Below, in pieces: positions 57,455 to 64,000 of a stretch of 64,000 bases of DNA (positions are counted from its first letter, which is position 1; every line of letters begins with the position of its first letter). Made by a program: the position numbers and the translations under genes. This DNA is from Erythrobacter dokdonensis DSW-74. GTDB taxonomy: Bacteria; Pseudomonadota; Alphaproteobacteria; Sphingomonadales; Sphingomonadaceae. A model generated the notes under the pieces. That model was not told the DNA's origin. It did no database searches and saw only the letters and a list, made by a program, of their open reading frames with translations. The stretch spans positions 434,001-498,000 of the forward strand of contig NZ_LZYB01000001.1 of assembly GCF_001677335.1 (NCBI RefSeq). The letters run 5' to 3'.

Positions 57455-57468
57455 GGGGGTTAGCCCCC
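57455..57468 (+). terminator. Short GC hairpin after the his operon
   Basis: Arms GGGGG (57455-57459) and CCCCC (57464-57468) flank TTAG, followed by ATTTCC. The hairpin is seven bases after the hinT stop. The T-run is weak, so termination is likely but partial. Confidence 0.5.
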
Positions 57469-57543
57469 ATTTCCGCAGCCGTTCATCGAGAAATTGCGAA
57501 ACGCGCCTTTGCAGCGATTCCCTGCTAGGCTAGGTGGCGGGTG

Positions 57544-57993
57544 ATGACCTCTCCCAATTCCCCAGACGGCGTGATCGATGGAGCGCGGCATCTTTATGCC
57601 GTGCGCGTCTATTACGAGGACACCGATCTGTCGGGGATTACGTATCATGCCAATTACCTGCGCTGGTTCGAACGTGCCCGGAGCGACCTCTTGCGCCTGC
57701 TTGGTATCGACCAGCGCGCGGCGATCGAGAGCGGGGAGGGCGCCTATGCCCTTTCGGAGGTCAATCTCAAGTATCTGCTTCCGGCCAGGCTCGACGATGA
57801 TGTGGTGATCGAAACCCGCTGCACCGAACTCGGCGCTGCATCATGCCGGATGCACCAGATCGCCCGGCGGGGAGACGAAATGCTTTGCGAAGCGCATTTG
57901 CGCGTCGGCTTCATCACGCTTGACGGCCGTCCGCGGCGCCAGCCTGCCGAATGGCGCGCCGCCTTCCAGACTTTCATGAACGAGGACAATTGA
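57544..57993 (+). CDS. ybgC: Tol-Pal-associated acyl-CoA thioesterase
   Basis: This hotdog-fold thioesterase is regularly found at the head of tol-pal operons. The 149-residue protein has the active-site segment VYYEDTDLSGITYHANYLRW with the catalytic Asp, and FERARSDLLR. It starts with GTGATG, and I use the ATG at 57544. tolQ begins four bases after its stop. Its physiological acyl-CoA substrate is not fixed; short-chain and phospholipid-linked roles have been proposed. Confidence 0.94.
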   Translation: MTSPNSPDGVIDGARHLYAVRVYYEDTDLSGITYHANYLRWFERARSDLLRLLGIDQRAAIESGEGAYALSEVNLKYLLPARLDDDVVIETRCTELGAASCRMHQIARRGDEMLCEAHLRVGFITLDGRPRRQPAEWRAAFQTFMNEDN

Positions 57994-57997
57994 ACCC

Positions 57998-58699
57998 GTG
58001 ACGCTTGCCCTGCTCAGCGCTGCCGCTCCTGCACCGACCCGGCTCGATCCGGTCGATCTCTTCCTGCAGGCCGACATCATCGTTCAGGCGGTAATGGTAG
58101 GCCTTATTCTCGCGAGTATCTGGGTGTGGATGATCATCGTTTCTTTCTCCCTGCGGATCGGCAAGCTCGACAAGGCCTCGCGCGATTACGAGAACGATTT
58201 CTGGGGGGAGCGCGACACGCAGGCACTGGTCGGCAAGGAGCAGCGCAAGGAAATCCCCGCAGCGCGTGTCGTTGGTGCGGGACTGGACGAATGGAAGAAA
58301 TCCACGGCGAAGCAGCCGGTTGACCGCGATGCTACCCGCCAACGTATCGGTGCGGCGATGGAAAGCCAGGTCGCCGAGGAAGCGGATGAACTTGCCGGAC
58401 GGCTGAATTTCCTCGCCACGGTCGGTTCGGTGGCGCCCTTTGTCGGCCTGTTCGGCACGGTCTGGGGGATCATGAACAGCTTCTTCCAGATCGGCGCGCA
58501 GCAGAGCGCAAGCCTCGCGGTGGTCGCCCCCGGCATTGCCGAGGCGCTGTTTGCCACCGCCATCGGCCTGTTCGCCGCGATCCCGGCGGTCATCGCCTAT
58601 AACCGCTTCTCAGGCGCGGTGAATGTGTACGAGGCCAAGCTGCAACGCTTTGCCGACAAGGTCCACGCCGGGCTGAGCCGCGAGCTGGACCGTCTCTGA
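57998..58699 (+). CDS. tolQ: Tol-Pal system proton channel subunit TolQ
   Basis: TolQ, with TolR, forms the proton-driven motor that energises TolA at the division site. The 233-residue MotA/ExbB-type protein has three predicted helices: one near residues 25-50, one in [20 protein letters not shown] and one in [20 protein letters not shown]. The start is a GTG at 57998. The stop overlaps tolR by one base (TGATG). Confidence 0.96.
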   Translation: MTLALLSAAAPAPTRLDPVDLFLQADIIVQAVMVGLILASIWVWMIIVSFSLRIGKLDKASRDYENDFWGERDTQALVGKEQRKEIPAARVVGAGLDEWKKSTAKQPVDRDATRQRIGAAMESQVAEEADELAGRLNFLATVGSVAPFVGLFGTVWGIMNSFFQIGAQQSASLAVVAPGIAEALFATAIGLFAAIPAVIAYNRFSGAVNVYEAKLQRFADKVHAGLSRELDRL

Positions 58700-59142
58700 T
58701 GGGGATGGGTGTCGCCTCTTCCTCCGCCCGCCGCGGCAAGCGTTCGCGCCGCGCCGCCATGGCTGAAATCAACGTTACCCCTCTCGTGGACGTGATGCTG
58801 GTGCTGCTGATCATCTTCATGGTGACGGTGACGCTACCGGCGGTCGGCGTGCCGGTGGAACTGCCCGAAAGCCGCGCCGCGCCGGTCGAGGAACAGCCCG
58901 ATCAGGTGACCATATCGATCGACCGCGCCGGCGTGATCTATATCGAGAACGAGGCTGTCGAAGCCGGGCGCCTGCCCGAAGCACTCGAAGCGCTCGATCG
59001 CGGTGGCCAGCCGCCGCTGATCGTGCTGCGCGGGGATCGCAGCCTGGACTATGGCCGGGTGATGCGAGTGATGGGCGAGTTGGGGCGGGCGGGCTTCACC
59101 TCGATCTCGCTGGTCACCGACGGTTCAGTTACGCCGCCATAA
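58699..59142 (+). CDS. tolR: Tol-Pal system subunit TolR
   Basis: The 147-residue ExbD/TolR protein has a basic N-terminus, then a single membrane helix bearing the essential Asp in INVTPLVDVMLVLLIIFM. A periplasmic domain follows (VELPESRAAPVEEQPDQVTI). The ATG overlaps the tolQ stop. It pairs with TolQ in the motor complex. Confidence 0.96.
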   Translation: MGMGVASSSARRGKRSRRAAMAEINVTPLVDVMLVLLIIFMVTVTLPAVGVPVELPESRAAPVEEQPDQVTISIDRAGVIYIENEAVEAGRLPEALEALDRGGQPPLIVLRGDRSLDYGRVMRVMGELGRAGFTSISLVTDGSVTPP

Positions 59143-59149
59143 CCCGCGC

Positions 59150-59959
59150 ATGATGGGAGCAGTCGCCTTTCGCAACGAGGAGAAAATCGGCCTTGCCGCC
59201 GCGCTCGTGCTGCACGGCGCGCTGGTGGCGGTGCTGCTGTTGCAGACGGTGCGCAGCGAGGTTTCGGTGTTCCCCGAACGCATGACGGTGAGCCTGGCAA
59301 CCGAGGTGGGGCTGGAGGCGGCCTCGCCCGACCCGGTCGCCGAAAGCCGCGCAGCTATCGCGCCGACCCTGTCCGAAGAGCCTGCGCCCGCGCCCGATAC
59401 CGCGCCAGCCGAGGGTGCTCAGCCGGCGCCGCCGAAACCGGCTACCCGCACCGCGACCAGCCAGCCCGCCCCGACCCGCGAGCGTTCACGCCCGGATCGT
59501 GCGCCAACGAGCAAGCCAAGTCCGACCCCTGCAAAGGCGGCGGAGAAGGGCGGCGGCAGCCGCATCGGGGATGATTTCCTGCCCGGTGCGGGCAGTTCCA
59601 CCAGCACGACCGAAACCCGCATCCCCGCCTCGCAGATCGGACCCAGCGCCAAGGCCTCGATCGGCCAGGCTTTGGCGCGTCAGGTCAAACCTCACTGGAC
59701 AGCGCCGCAGGGGCTCGATGTTGACGAGCTCGTCACATTGATCGACTTTGATCTCAACCCGGATGGCACACTCAAAGGTCGTCCGCGAGTGCGCAGTCAG
59801 AGTGGCATCACAGACTCCAACCGCGCACAGGCCGCGCGCCACGCGGAGAATGCCATCCGCGCGGTGCAGCTTGCTACGCCCTTCGATCTTCCGGCCGAGT
59901 ATTACGAGGCATGGAAGAGCGTTCGCGGCGCCCGATTTGATAGGAACACGTCACGATGA
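59150..59959 (+). CDS. tolA: Tol-Pal system subunit TolA
   Basis: The 269-residue protein has an N-terminal membrane anchor (KIGLAAALVLHGALVAVLLL), a Pro/Ala/Glu-rich periplasmic linker (about residues 60-150) and a C-terminal TonB/TolA-III-like domain from about residue 170 (ALARQVKPHWTAPQGLDVDE). It lacks the long Lys/Ala helical domain II of E. coli TolA and is much shorter (269 versus about 420). Even so, its place between tolR and tolB makes the assignment firm. The stop overlaps tolB by four bases. Confidence 0.92.
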   Translation: MMGAVAFRNEEKIGLAAALVLHGALVAVLLLQTVRSEVSVFPERMTVSLATEVGLEAASPDPVAESRAAIAPTLSEEPAPAPDTAPAEGAQPAPPKPATRTATSQPAPTRERSRPDRAPTSKPSPTPAKAAEKGGGSRIGDDFLPGAGSSTSTTETRIPASQIGPSAKASIGQALARQVKPHWTAPQGLDVDELVTLIDFDLNPDGTLKGRPRVRSQSGITDSNRAQAARHAENAIRAVQLATPFDLPAEYYEAWKSVRGARFDRNTSR

Positions 59960-61365
59960 AATTCGCTCTAGTCGCTGCCCTGATGATTACCGCCTCGCTG
60001 CCCGCCTATGCCGTGGCTCAGGATCTCGGGGCGCCGATCAGCGAGGACGGGCAGGTCGAAACCACCGCGACCGAAGCTTCGCAGGCTCAGGCAGAGGAAG
60101 GCATTTCCTTCACCGTCACAGACGAATCCGCCTGGTCGGACATCGGCATCGCCATCCCCGCCTTCGCCACCGACCGCGACCGTGCCACCGCCGCCAATGC
60201 CGATGGCACCGGCGCATTGGGCCGCGAGATCGCGCGCGTCATCACTGCCAACTTGCGCAACAACGGCCTGTTCAAGCCGGTCGGTCCAGACAGCCTGCCA
60301 CAGCCCGCCTTCCCGCAAATCACAGCACCGTCCTTCGGTACGTGGAGCGGGCGCGGTGCGGAGATGCTGGTGCACGGATATGTGCGCGCGCGCGATGACG
60401 GGCGTTTGGTGGTGGGTTGCTACCTCTACGATGTCGCCTTGCAGGACGAGCTGGTGCGCGAGGGCTGGGTGGTGGGCCCCGCCGACTGGCGCCGTGCGGC
60501 GCACAAATGCTCCGATCTCATCTTCTCGCGCCTGACCGGTGAAAGTCCGTTCTTCGACAGCCGCATCGCCTATATCGCCGAAACCGGCCCGAAGAATGCC
60601 CGTGTAAAGCGCCTCGCGATCATGGATTCCGACGGTGCCAACCATCGCTTTCTGACGCTCGGCAGCGCCACCGCCCTGACGCCGCGCTATTCGCCCGACT
60701 ATTCGAAGATCCTCTATCTCTCCTATGTCGACGGCAATCCGCGGATCTATGTCTATGACATCGGCACCGGCAAGCAGACGCTGGTGACCGAGAACCGTAA
60801 TCCGACCATCGCTCCTCGCTGGTCGCCGGATGGCAAGTTCATCCTCTATTCGATGGCAGTCGCGGGCAATACCGATATCTACCGCGTCCCCGCGACCGGC
60901 GGACAGAGTGTGCGGCTCACCAACAATCCCGGCATCGATGTGGGCGGCTCCTATTCGCCCGACGGCCGCAAGATCGTGTTCGAGAGCGACCGTTCGGGTA
61001 GCCAGCAGTGTTATGTCATGGATGCCGACGGCACCAACCAGAAGCGCATCAGCTTTTTCGGGGGCCGCTGCGCGACGCCCGAATGGAGCCCGCGCGGCGA
61101 CCAGATCGCTTTCACCCGCATCGCCGGCGACTTCAACATCGCGGTGATGAACACCGGCGGCGGCAATATGCGGGTGCTGACCCGCGGATGGCAGGATGAG
61201 GCGCCCACCTGGGCGCCCAATGGCCGCATCATCCAGTTTTTCCGCACCGAAAGGAACACCGGGCGTTCGGGTATCTGGCAGGTCGACCTGACCGGTCAGA
61301 ACGAACGCCGGCTGCCGACTCCGGTCGATGCGTCCGATCCCGCCTGGGGTCCGATCCGTCCGTGA
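59956..61365 (+). CDS. tolB: Tol-Pal system beta-propeller protein TolB
   Basis: The 469-residue periplasmic protein has a signal peptide (MKFALVAALMITASLPAYAV), an N-terminal domain (IAIPAFATDRD) and a six-bladed propeller of repeated TALTPRYSPDYSKILY, APRWSPDGKFILYS, GGSYSPDGRKIVFESD and TPEWSPRGDQIAFTR strands. It binds Pal and is released by TolA. The ATG overlaps the tolA stop (ATGA). Confidence 0.97.
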   Translation: MKFALVAALMITASLPAYAVAQDLGAPISEDGQVETTATEASQAQAEEGISFTVTDESAWSDIGIAIPAFATDRDRATAANADGTGALGREIARVITANLRNNGLFKPVGPDSLPQPAFPQITAPSFGTWSGRGAEMLVHGYVRARDDGRLVVGCYLYDVALQDELVREGWVVGPADWRRAAHKCSDLIFSRLTGESPFFDSRIAYIAETGPKNARVKRLAIMDSDGANHRFLTLGSATALTPRYSPDYSKILYLSYVDGNPRIYVYDIGTGKQTLVTENRNPTIAPRWSPDGKFILYSMAVAGNTDIYRVPATGGQSVRLTNNPGIDVGGSYSPDGRKIVFESDRSGSQQCYVMDADGTNQKRISFFGGRCATPEWSPRGDQIAFTRIAGDFNIAVMNTGGGNMRVLTRGWQDEAPTWAPNGRIIQFFRTERNTGRSGIWQVDLTGQNERRLPTPVDASDPAWGPIRP

Positions 61366-61411
61366 CGGCCCGACGCTTGCCTGATAGACTTCACCCGAAA
61401 GGAAAAGAGCG

Positions 61412-61933
61412 ATGAATAGGAAAATTGCCACGATCCTGATGCTGGCCTCGGCCTCCACTCTGGCCGCTTGCGCCAAGAAGGCCCCGGAGCAGCTTCCCCC
61501 GCCGCCGCCCGAAACCACGCAGCCCACCGCACAGCCGACCCCGCAGGTCCAGCCGACCGGCCCGCAGGTCGGTACGCAGGCCCATTTCGCAGCTGCCGTC
61601 GGTTCGTCGACCACGATCTATTTCGACACCGACCGCTACAATGTCGATTCCCAGGATGCGGCCGCGCTGCAGGCTCAGGCCCAGTATTTCGCGCGCTATC
61701 CGCAGGTCACCTTCACGATCGAAGGCCATGCCGACGAGCGCGGGACGCGCGAATACAATCTCGCGCTGGGCGAGCGTCGTGCCAATGCCGCCAAGAATTT
61801 TCTGGTCAGTCTCGGCGTCGATCCGGGCCGGATCTCGGTGGTGAGTTATGGCAAGGAACGCCCGGTGGCGCTGGCCTCGAACGAAAGCGCCTGGGCGCAG
61901 AACCGCCGCGCCGCGAGTGTCATCATCAACTGA
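61412..61933 (+). CDS. pal: Peptidoglycan-associated lipoprotein Pal
   Basis: The 173-residue lipoprotein has a leader ending in the lipobox ASTLAAC, then a Pro/Gln-rich spacer (PPPPPETTQPTAQPTPQ). Its OmpA-like domain contains IYFDTDRYNVD and TIEGHADERGTREYNLALGE, with the Asp and Arg that bind the peptidoglycan stem peptide. GGAAAAG precedes the ATG. It anchors the outer membrane to the wall and closes the tol-pal operon. Confidence 0.97.
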   Translation: MNRKIATILMLASASTLAACAKKAPEQLPPPPPETTQPTAQPTPQVQPTGPQVGTQAHFAAAVGSSTTIYFDTDRYNVDSQDAAALQAQAQYFARYPQVTFTIEGHADERGTREYNLALGERRANAAKNFLVSLGVDPGRISVVSYGKERPVALASNESAWAQNRRAASVIIN

Positions 61934-61936
61934 TTG

Positions 61937-62098
61937 TCAGCTTCCCAGCAGGCCGGGCGCAAGCTCGGCCTGCACCGCATAGCCGGAGGGCGATGCGACG
62001 ATCTCGGCACCATACAGATCCCGTGCGCTCGTAACCACGCACAGCCCGGCCAGGGCTAGCACGGAAAACAGGCTGGAGATCGTCAGTTGCTGGCTCAT
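61937..62098 (-). CDS. Small membrane or secreted protein (53 aa)
   Basis: The frame from the ATG at 62098 encodes a 53-residue peptide with one hydrophobic segment (LTISSLFSVLALAGLCVVTS) followed by a short polar tail (RDLYGAEIVASPSGYAVQ). It fills the gap between pal and the J-domain gene on the opposite strand. No family is recognised. The hydrophobic helix and the usable start argue for a gene, but the overlap with the pal 3' hairpin and the weak ribosome-binding site leave doubt. Confidence 0.5.
   Translation of the reverse strand: MSQQLTISSLFSVLALAGLCVVTSARDLYGAEIVASPSGYAVQAELAPGLLGS
61948..61973 (+). terminator. Hairpin after pal
   Basis: Perfect eight-base arms GCAGGCCG (61948-61955) and CGGCCTGC (61966-61973) begin 15 bases after the pal stop. 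No T-run follows, so it may act as a 3' stability hairpin or a weak terminator. It overlaps the 3' end of the small minus-strand gene. Confidence 0.45.
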
Positions 62099-62245
62099 GT
62101 CTCGGTCTTTCGTTTGCACTGCAACATTTCACAATGCAACTGGTTCCCGTATCTCACGCCTTCCCTTGGCCTACCACCTCGCCTAGATTGACCGCGTGAC
62201 CCAATCGACCAACGACATGACCTATCGCCAGCACAGGCACCAGCC

Positions 62246-62779
62246 ATGAGCCGCGCGCGCCGTTCGATGGACTGGGGCTTTCCGCGCTGGCGGCCCTATG
62301 GCTCATCGCAGGAGGCGACCAATGTTCGCATCTGTGACCGCCACGGTTGTGACGAGCCCGGCGATTGCCCTGCACCCAAGGCGCCGAACAGCCGCGACCG
62401 GTGGTATTTCTGCCAGAAGCACGCTGCCGAATACAATTCGAAGTGGGACTATTTCGAGGGGCTGGAGAAGGCCGAAAAGGAAGAACGTGCCCGCGCCGAA
62501 CGTCAGGAAAGCGCCGGCTATGCCGAAAGCGCGCATTACGGCTGGGCGGGTTCGGGCGATGGTTCGCGCTCGGCTGACGAGATGCGGGCGCTCGAGGTGC
62601 TGGGGCTTGAGGCCGATGCTGATTTCAACACGGTGAAGAAGGCCTACCGCGCCCGCGCCAAGGAAGTGCACCCCGACGTGAAGCCCGGCGATGCCGAGGC
62701 CGCGCGCCAGTTCCAGCTGATCCAGACAAGTTACGAGGTCCTGCGCGCAGCAGAGGAACGGCGCGAATGGCGGGGCTAG
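62246..62779 (+). CDS. J-domain protein with N-terminal Cys/His cluster
   Basis: The 177-residue protein has a C-terminal J domain (about residues 115-175) containing the essential HPD in KEVHPDVKPGDAEAA, so it should stimulate an Hsp70 partner. The N-terminal part has spaced Cys and His residues (ICDRHGCDEPGDCPAPK, then WYFCQKHAAEYNSKWDYFEG) that could form a small zinc site. It is not DnaJ itself, as it lacks the G/F region and canonical zinc fingers. Similar proteins occur across alphaproteobacteria. It converges on the amidohydrolase gene, with eight bases between the stops. Confidence 0.88.
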   Translation: MSRARRSMDWGFPRWRPYGSSQEATNVRICDRHGCDEPGDCPAPKAPNSRDRWYFCQKHAAEYNSKWDYFEGLEKAEKEERARAERQESAGYAESAHYGWAGSGDGSRSADEMRALEVLGLEADADFNTVKKAYRARAKEVHPDVKPGDAEAARQFQLIQTSYEVLRAAEERREWRG

Positions 62780-62786
62780 AGGACGG

Positions 62787-64000
62787 CTACAGCGCTTCCT
62801 TGAAAACCCGTCCGCCCTTCATCACCAGCTTCAGGTTCGCATCAGGATCACCCATAAAATCAAGGCTTTTCGCCGGATCTCCGTCCCACACCAGCAGATC
62901 GGCAAGCGCCCCCGGCGCGATCACGCCAAGCTTGCCCGGATAGGGCGCGCGCTCGCCCGACATGGCCAGCAACTCGCCCGCAGCGCCGGTCGCCATGCGC
63001 AGCGCGTCGAAGGGCGACATGAAGCGGGTGAGCTTGGCCAGCTGGCGCCCCTGACTGCGCGAACCGCCGGGGTTCATCAGGATGTCGGTACCGAAGGCCA
63101 TCTTCACGCCCTCGGCGCGCCCCTTCTCGAAGGCGCGCACCGTGCCGATGGAGACCTGCTCCTGCTTGGCGATCTGCACCGGATCGGTCTTGGGATTGGC
63201 GTCCTCATCGGCAAGGAAGGGCTGGATCGACCACCACGCGCCTTCGGCCTTCATCATGCGGATCGTAGCGTCATCGGCCAGCTGGCCGTGCTCGATCGAC
63301 CGGACGCCCGCCCTGAGCGCGCGCTGGATGCCTTCGCTGGTATAGACATGGCTGCACACATAGGTGCCCCAGTCCGCCGCCGCCCGCACCGCGGCGCGCA
63401 TCTCCTCTTCAAGAAATTGCGCGGTATCGAGCGGATCGTAAAGCGATGACACCCCGCCGCCCGCCATGATCTTGATCTGGCTCGCACCTTTCATCAGCTG
63501 CTCGCGGGTGCGGCGCAGCACTTCGGCCTCGCCATCGGCAATCGCGGCGACGCCGGTGCGCTCGGTGTAATCTGCCGGATCGCTGTCCATCCGGGGCAGG
63601 GTGTTGAGGAAGCGGAAATCGCCGTGGCCCGAGGTCTGCGAGATCATGGCCCCGCTCGGGAAGATGCGCGGACCGGCAAGGATATTGCGATCCACCGCCA
63701 TCTTGAGCCCGAAAACGGGCCCGCCGGTATCGCGAACGGTGGTGAAGCCGCGCATCAGTGTCGCGCCGGCTTCCTGCCCTGCAATGAGGTGAACAAGCGC
63801 GATATCCTGCGTCAGTGCGGCGATCTGGCTGACGCTCACCAGCGTTGCGTGCCAGTGGCAGTCTATCAGCCCCGGCGTGACGCTGTGACCGCCGCAATCG
63901 ATCCGCACCGCGTCCTGCGGTCCTTGTCCTGCTCCGACGATAGCCGTGATCCTGCCGCCTTCGACCACGATTTCGCGACCGGTATGCATCTTCGCAGCAT
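62787..64000 (-). CDS. Metal-dependent amidohydrolase, prolidase/imidazolonepropionase-like (5' end outside window)
   Basis: The visible 400-plus residues form an amidohydrolase-superfamily barrel. Metal ligands are in TPGLIDCHWHATL (HxH), the probable carboxylated Lys in QIKIMAGGGVSS, His residues in YVCSHVYTSEG and RSIEHGQLADD, and the catalytic Asp in AFGTDILMNPGGSR. This pattern is shared with Xaa-Pro/Xaa-Arg dipeptidases of the Sgx9260 type. An ATG at 63989 opens the frame, but codons before it stay open to the window edge. The N-terminal beta-sandwich is incomplete, so the true start lies beyond 64000. Confidence 0.88.
   Translation of the reverse strand, partial: AAKMHTGREIVVEGGRITAIVGAGQGPQDAVRIDCGGHSVTPGLIDCHWHATLVSVSQIAALTQDIALVHLIAGQEAGATLMRGFTTVRDTGGPVFGLKMAVDRNILAGPRIFPSGAMISQTSGHGDFRFLNTLPRMDSDPADYTERTGVAAIADGEAEVLRRTREQLMKGASQIKIMAGGGVSSLYDPLDTAQFLEEEMRAAVRAAADWGTYVCSHVYTSEGIQRALRAGVRSIEHGQLADDATIRMMKAEGAWWSIQPFLADEDANPKTDPVQIAKQEQVSIGTVRAFEKGRAEGVKMAFGTDILMNPGGSRSQGRQLAKLTRFMSPFDALRMATGAAGELLAMSGERAPYPGKLGVIAPGALADLLVWDGDPAKSLDFMGDPDANLKLVMKGGRVFKEAL

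Overview
The window is a high-GC stretch of an alphaproteobacterial chromosome. The gene content points to Sphingomonadales, probably an Erythrobacteraceae member close to Erythrobacter or Porphyrobacter. I infer this from the CckA hybrid kinase beside smpB/recA/alaS, an SspB-alpha-type ClpXP adaptor, LexA boxes of the alphaproteobacterial form (GTTC-N7-GTTC), the mdh-sucD-sucA-odhB-lpd order and the tolQRAB-pal neighbourhood. It reads as core chromosome: I see no rRNA, tRNA, CRISPR array, transposase, integrase or phage genes.

Layout. 1-10.4 kb: a TRIC-type channel and an amidase, then a minus-strand TCA-cycle operon (mdh, a secreted protein, sucD, sucA, odhB, a small ORF, lpdA). 10.6-17 kb: a conserved hypothetical gene, a SleB-like cell-wall hydrolase, a BtuFCD-type ABC importer, a structured intergenic RNA candidate and an unknown lipoprotein. 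17-22 kb: uvrA with a LexA box, followed by an AT-rich foreign-looking gene that fuses a GHKL ATPase to a Shedu-like nuclease. This gene is the best candidate for an undescribed system here. 22-28.4 kb: a sodium/solute symporter, rlpA, a 940-base stretch without a convincing gene, argG, a histidine-rich periplasmic protein and cfa. 28.5-37.3 kb: a DUF1801 protein; a minus-strand block with a molybdopterin oxidoreductase, its cytochrome b partner, a pteridine-reductase-like SDR, a glycine-zipper protein, a MOSC protein, a methyltransferase and rlmN; then an IalB-like protein, greB and a lytic transglycosylase. 37.4-46.3 kb: dapA, smpB, a DUF2062 protein, cckA, recA with a LexA box and alaS. 46.4-53.6 kb: a Kef-type antiporter, a GNAT-nitrilase fusion, icd, an aquaporin, gmk, a small hypothetical and sspB. 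53.7-57.4 kb: a tightly overlapping his operon (hisB, a YciI-like gene, hisH, hisA, hisF, hisE, hinT). 57.5-64 kb: ybgC-tolQ-tolR-tolA-tolB-pal, a tiny membrane protein, a J-domain protein and a truncated amidohydrolase.

How the parts connect. The TCA operon and icd, 40 kb apart, both carry paired TTTGCAAA-type repeats at 11-base spacing in their upstream regions, which suggests one shared regulator. uvrA and recA share SOS boxes. Most operons show 1-, 4- or 8-base overlaps between stop and start codons, so translational coupling is common. Start codons were chosen by Shine-Dalgarno match, overlap with the preceding gene and family length. Several starts are GTG or TTG.
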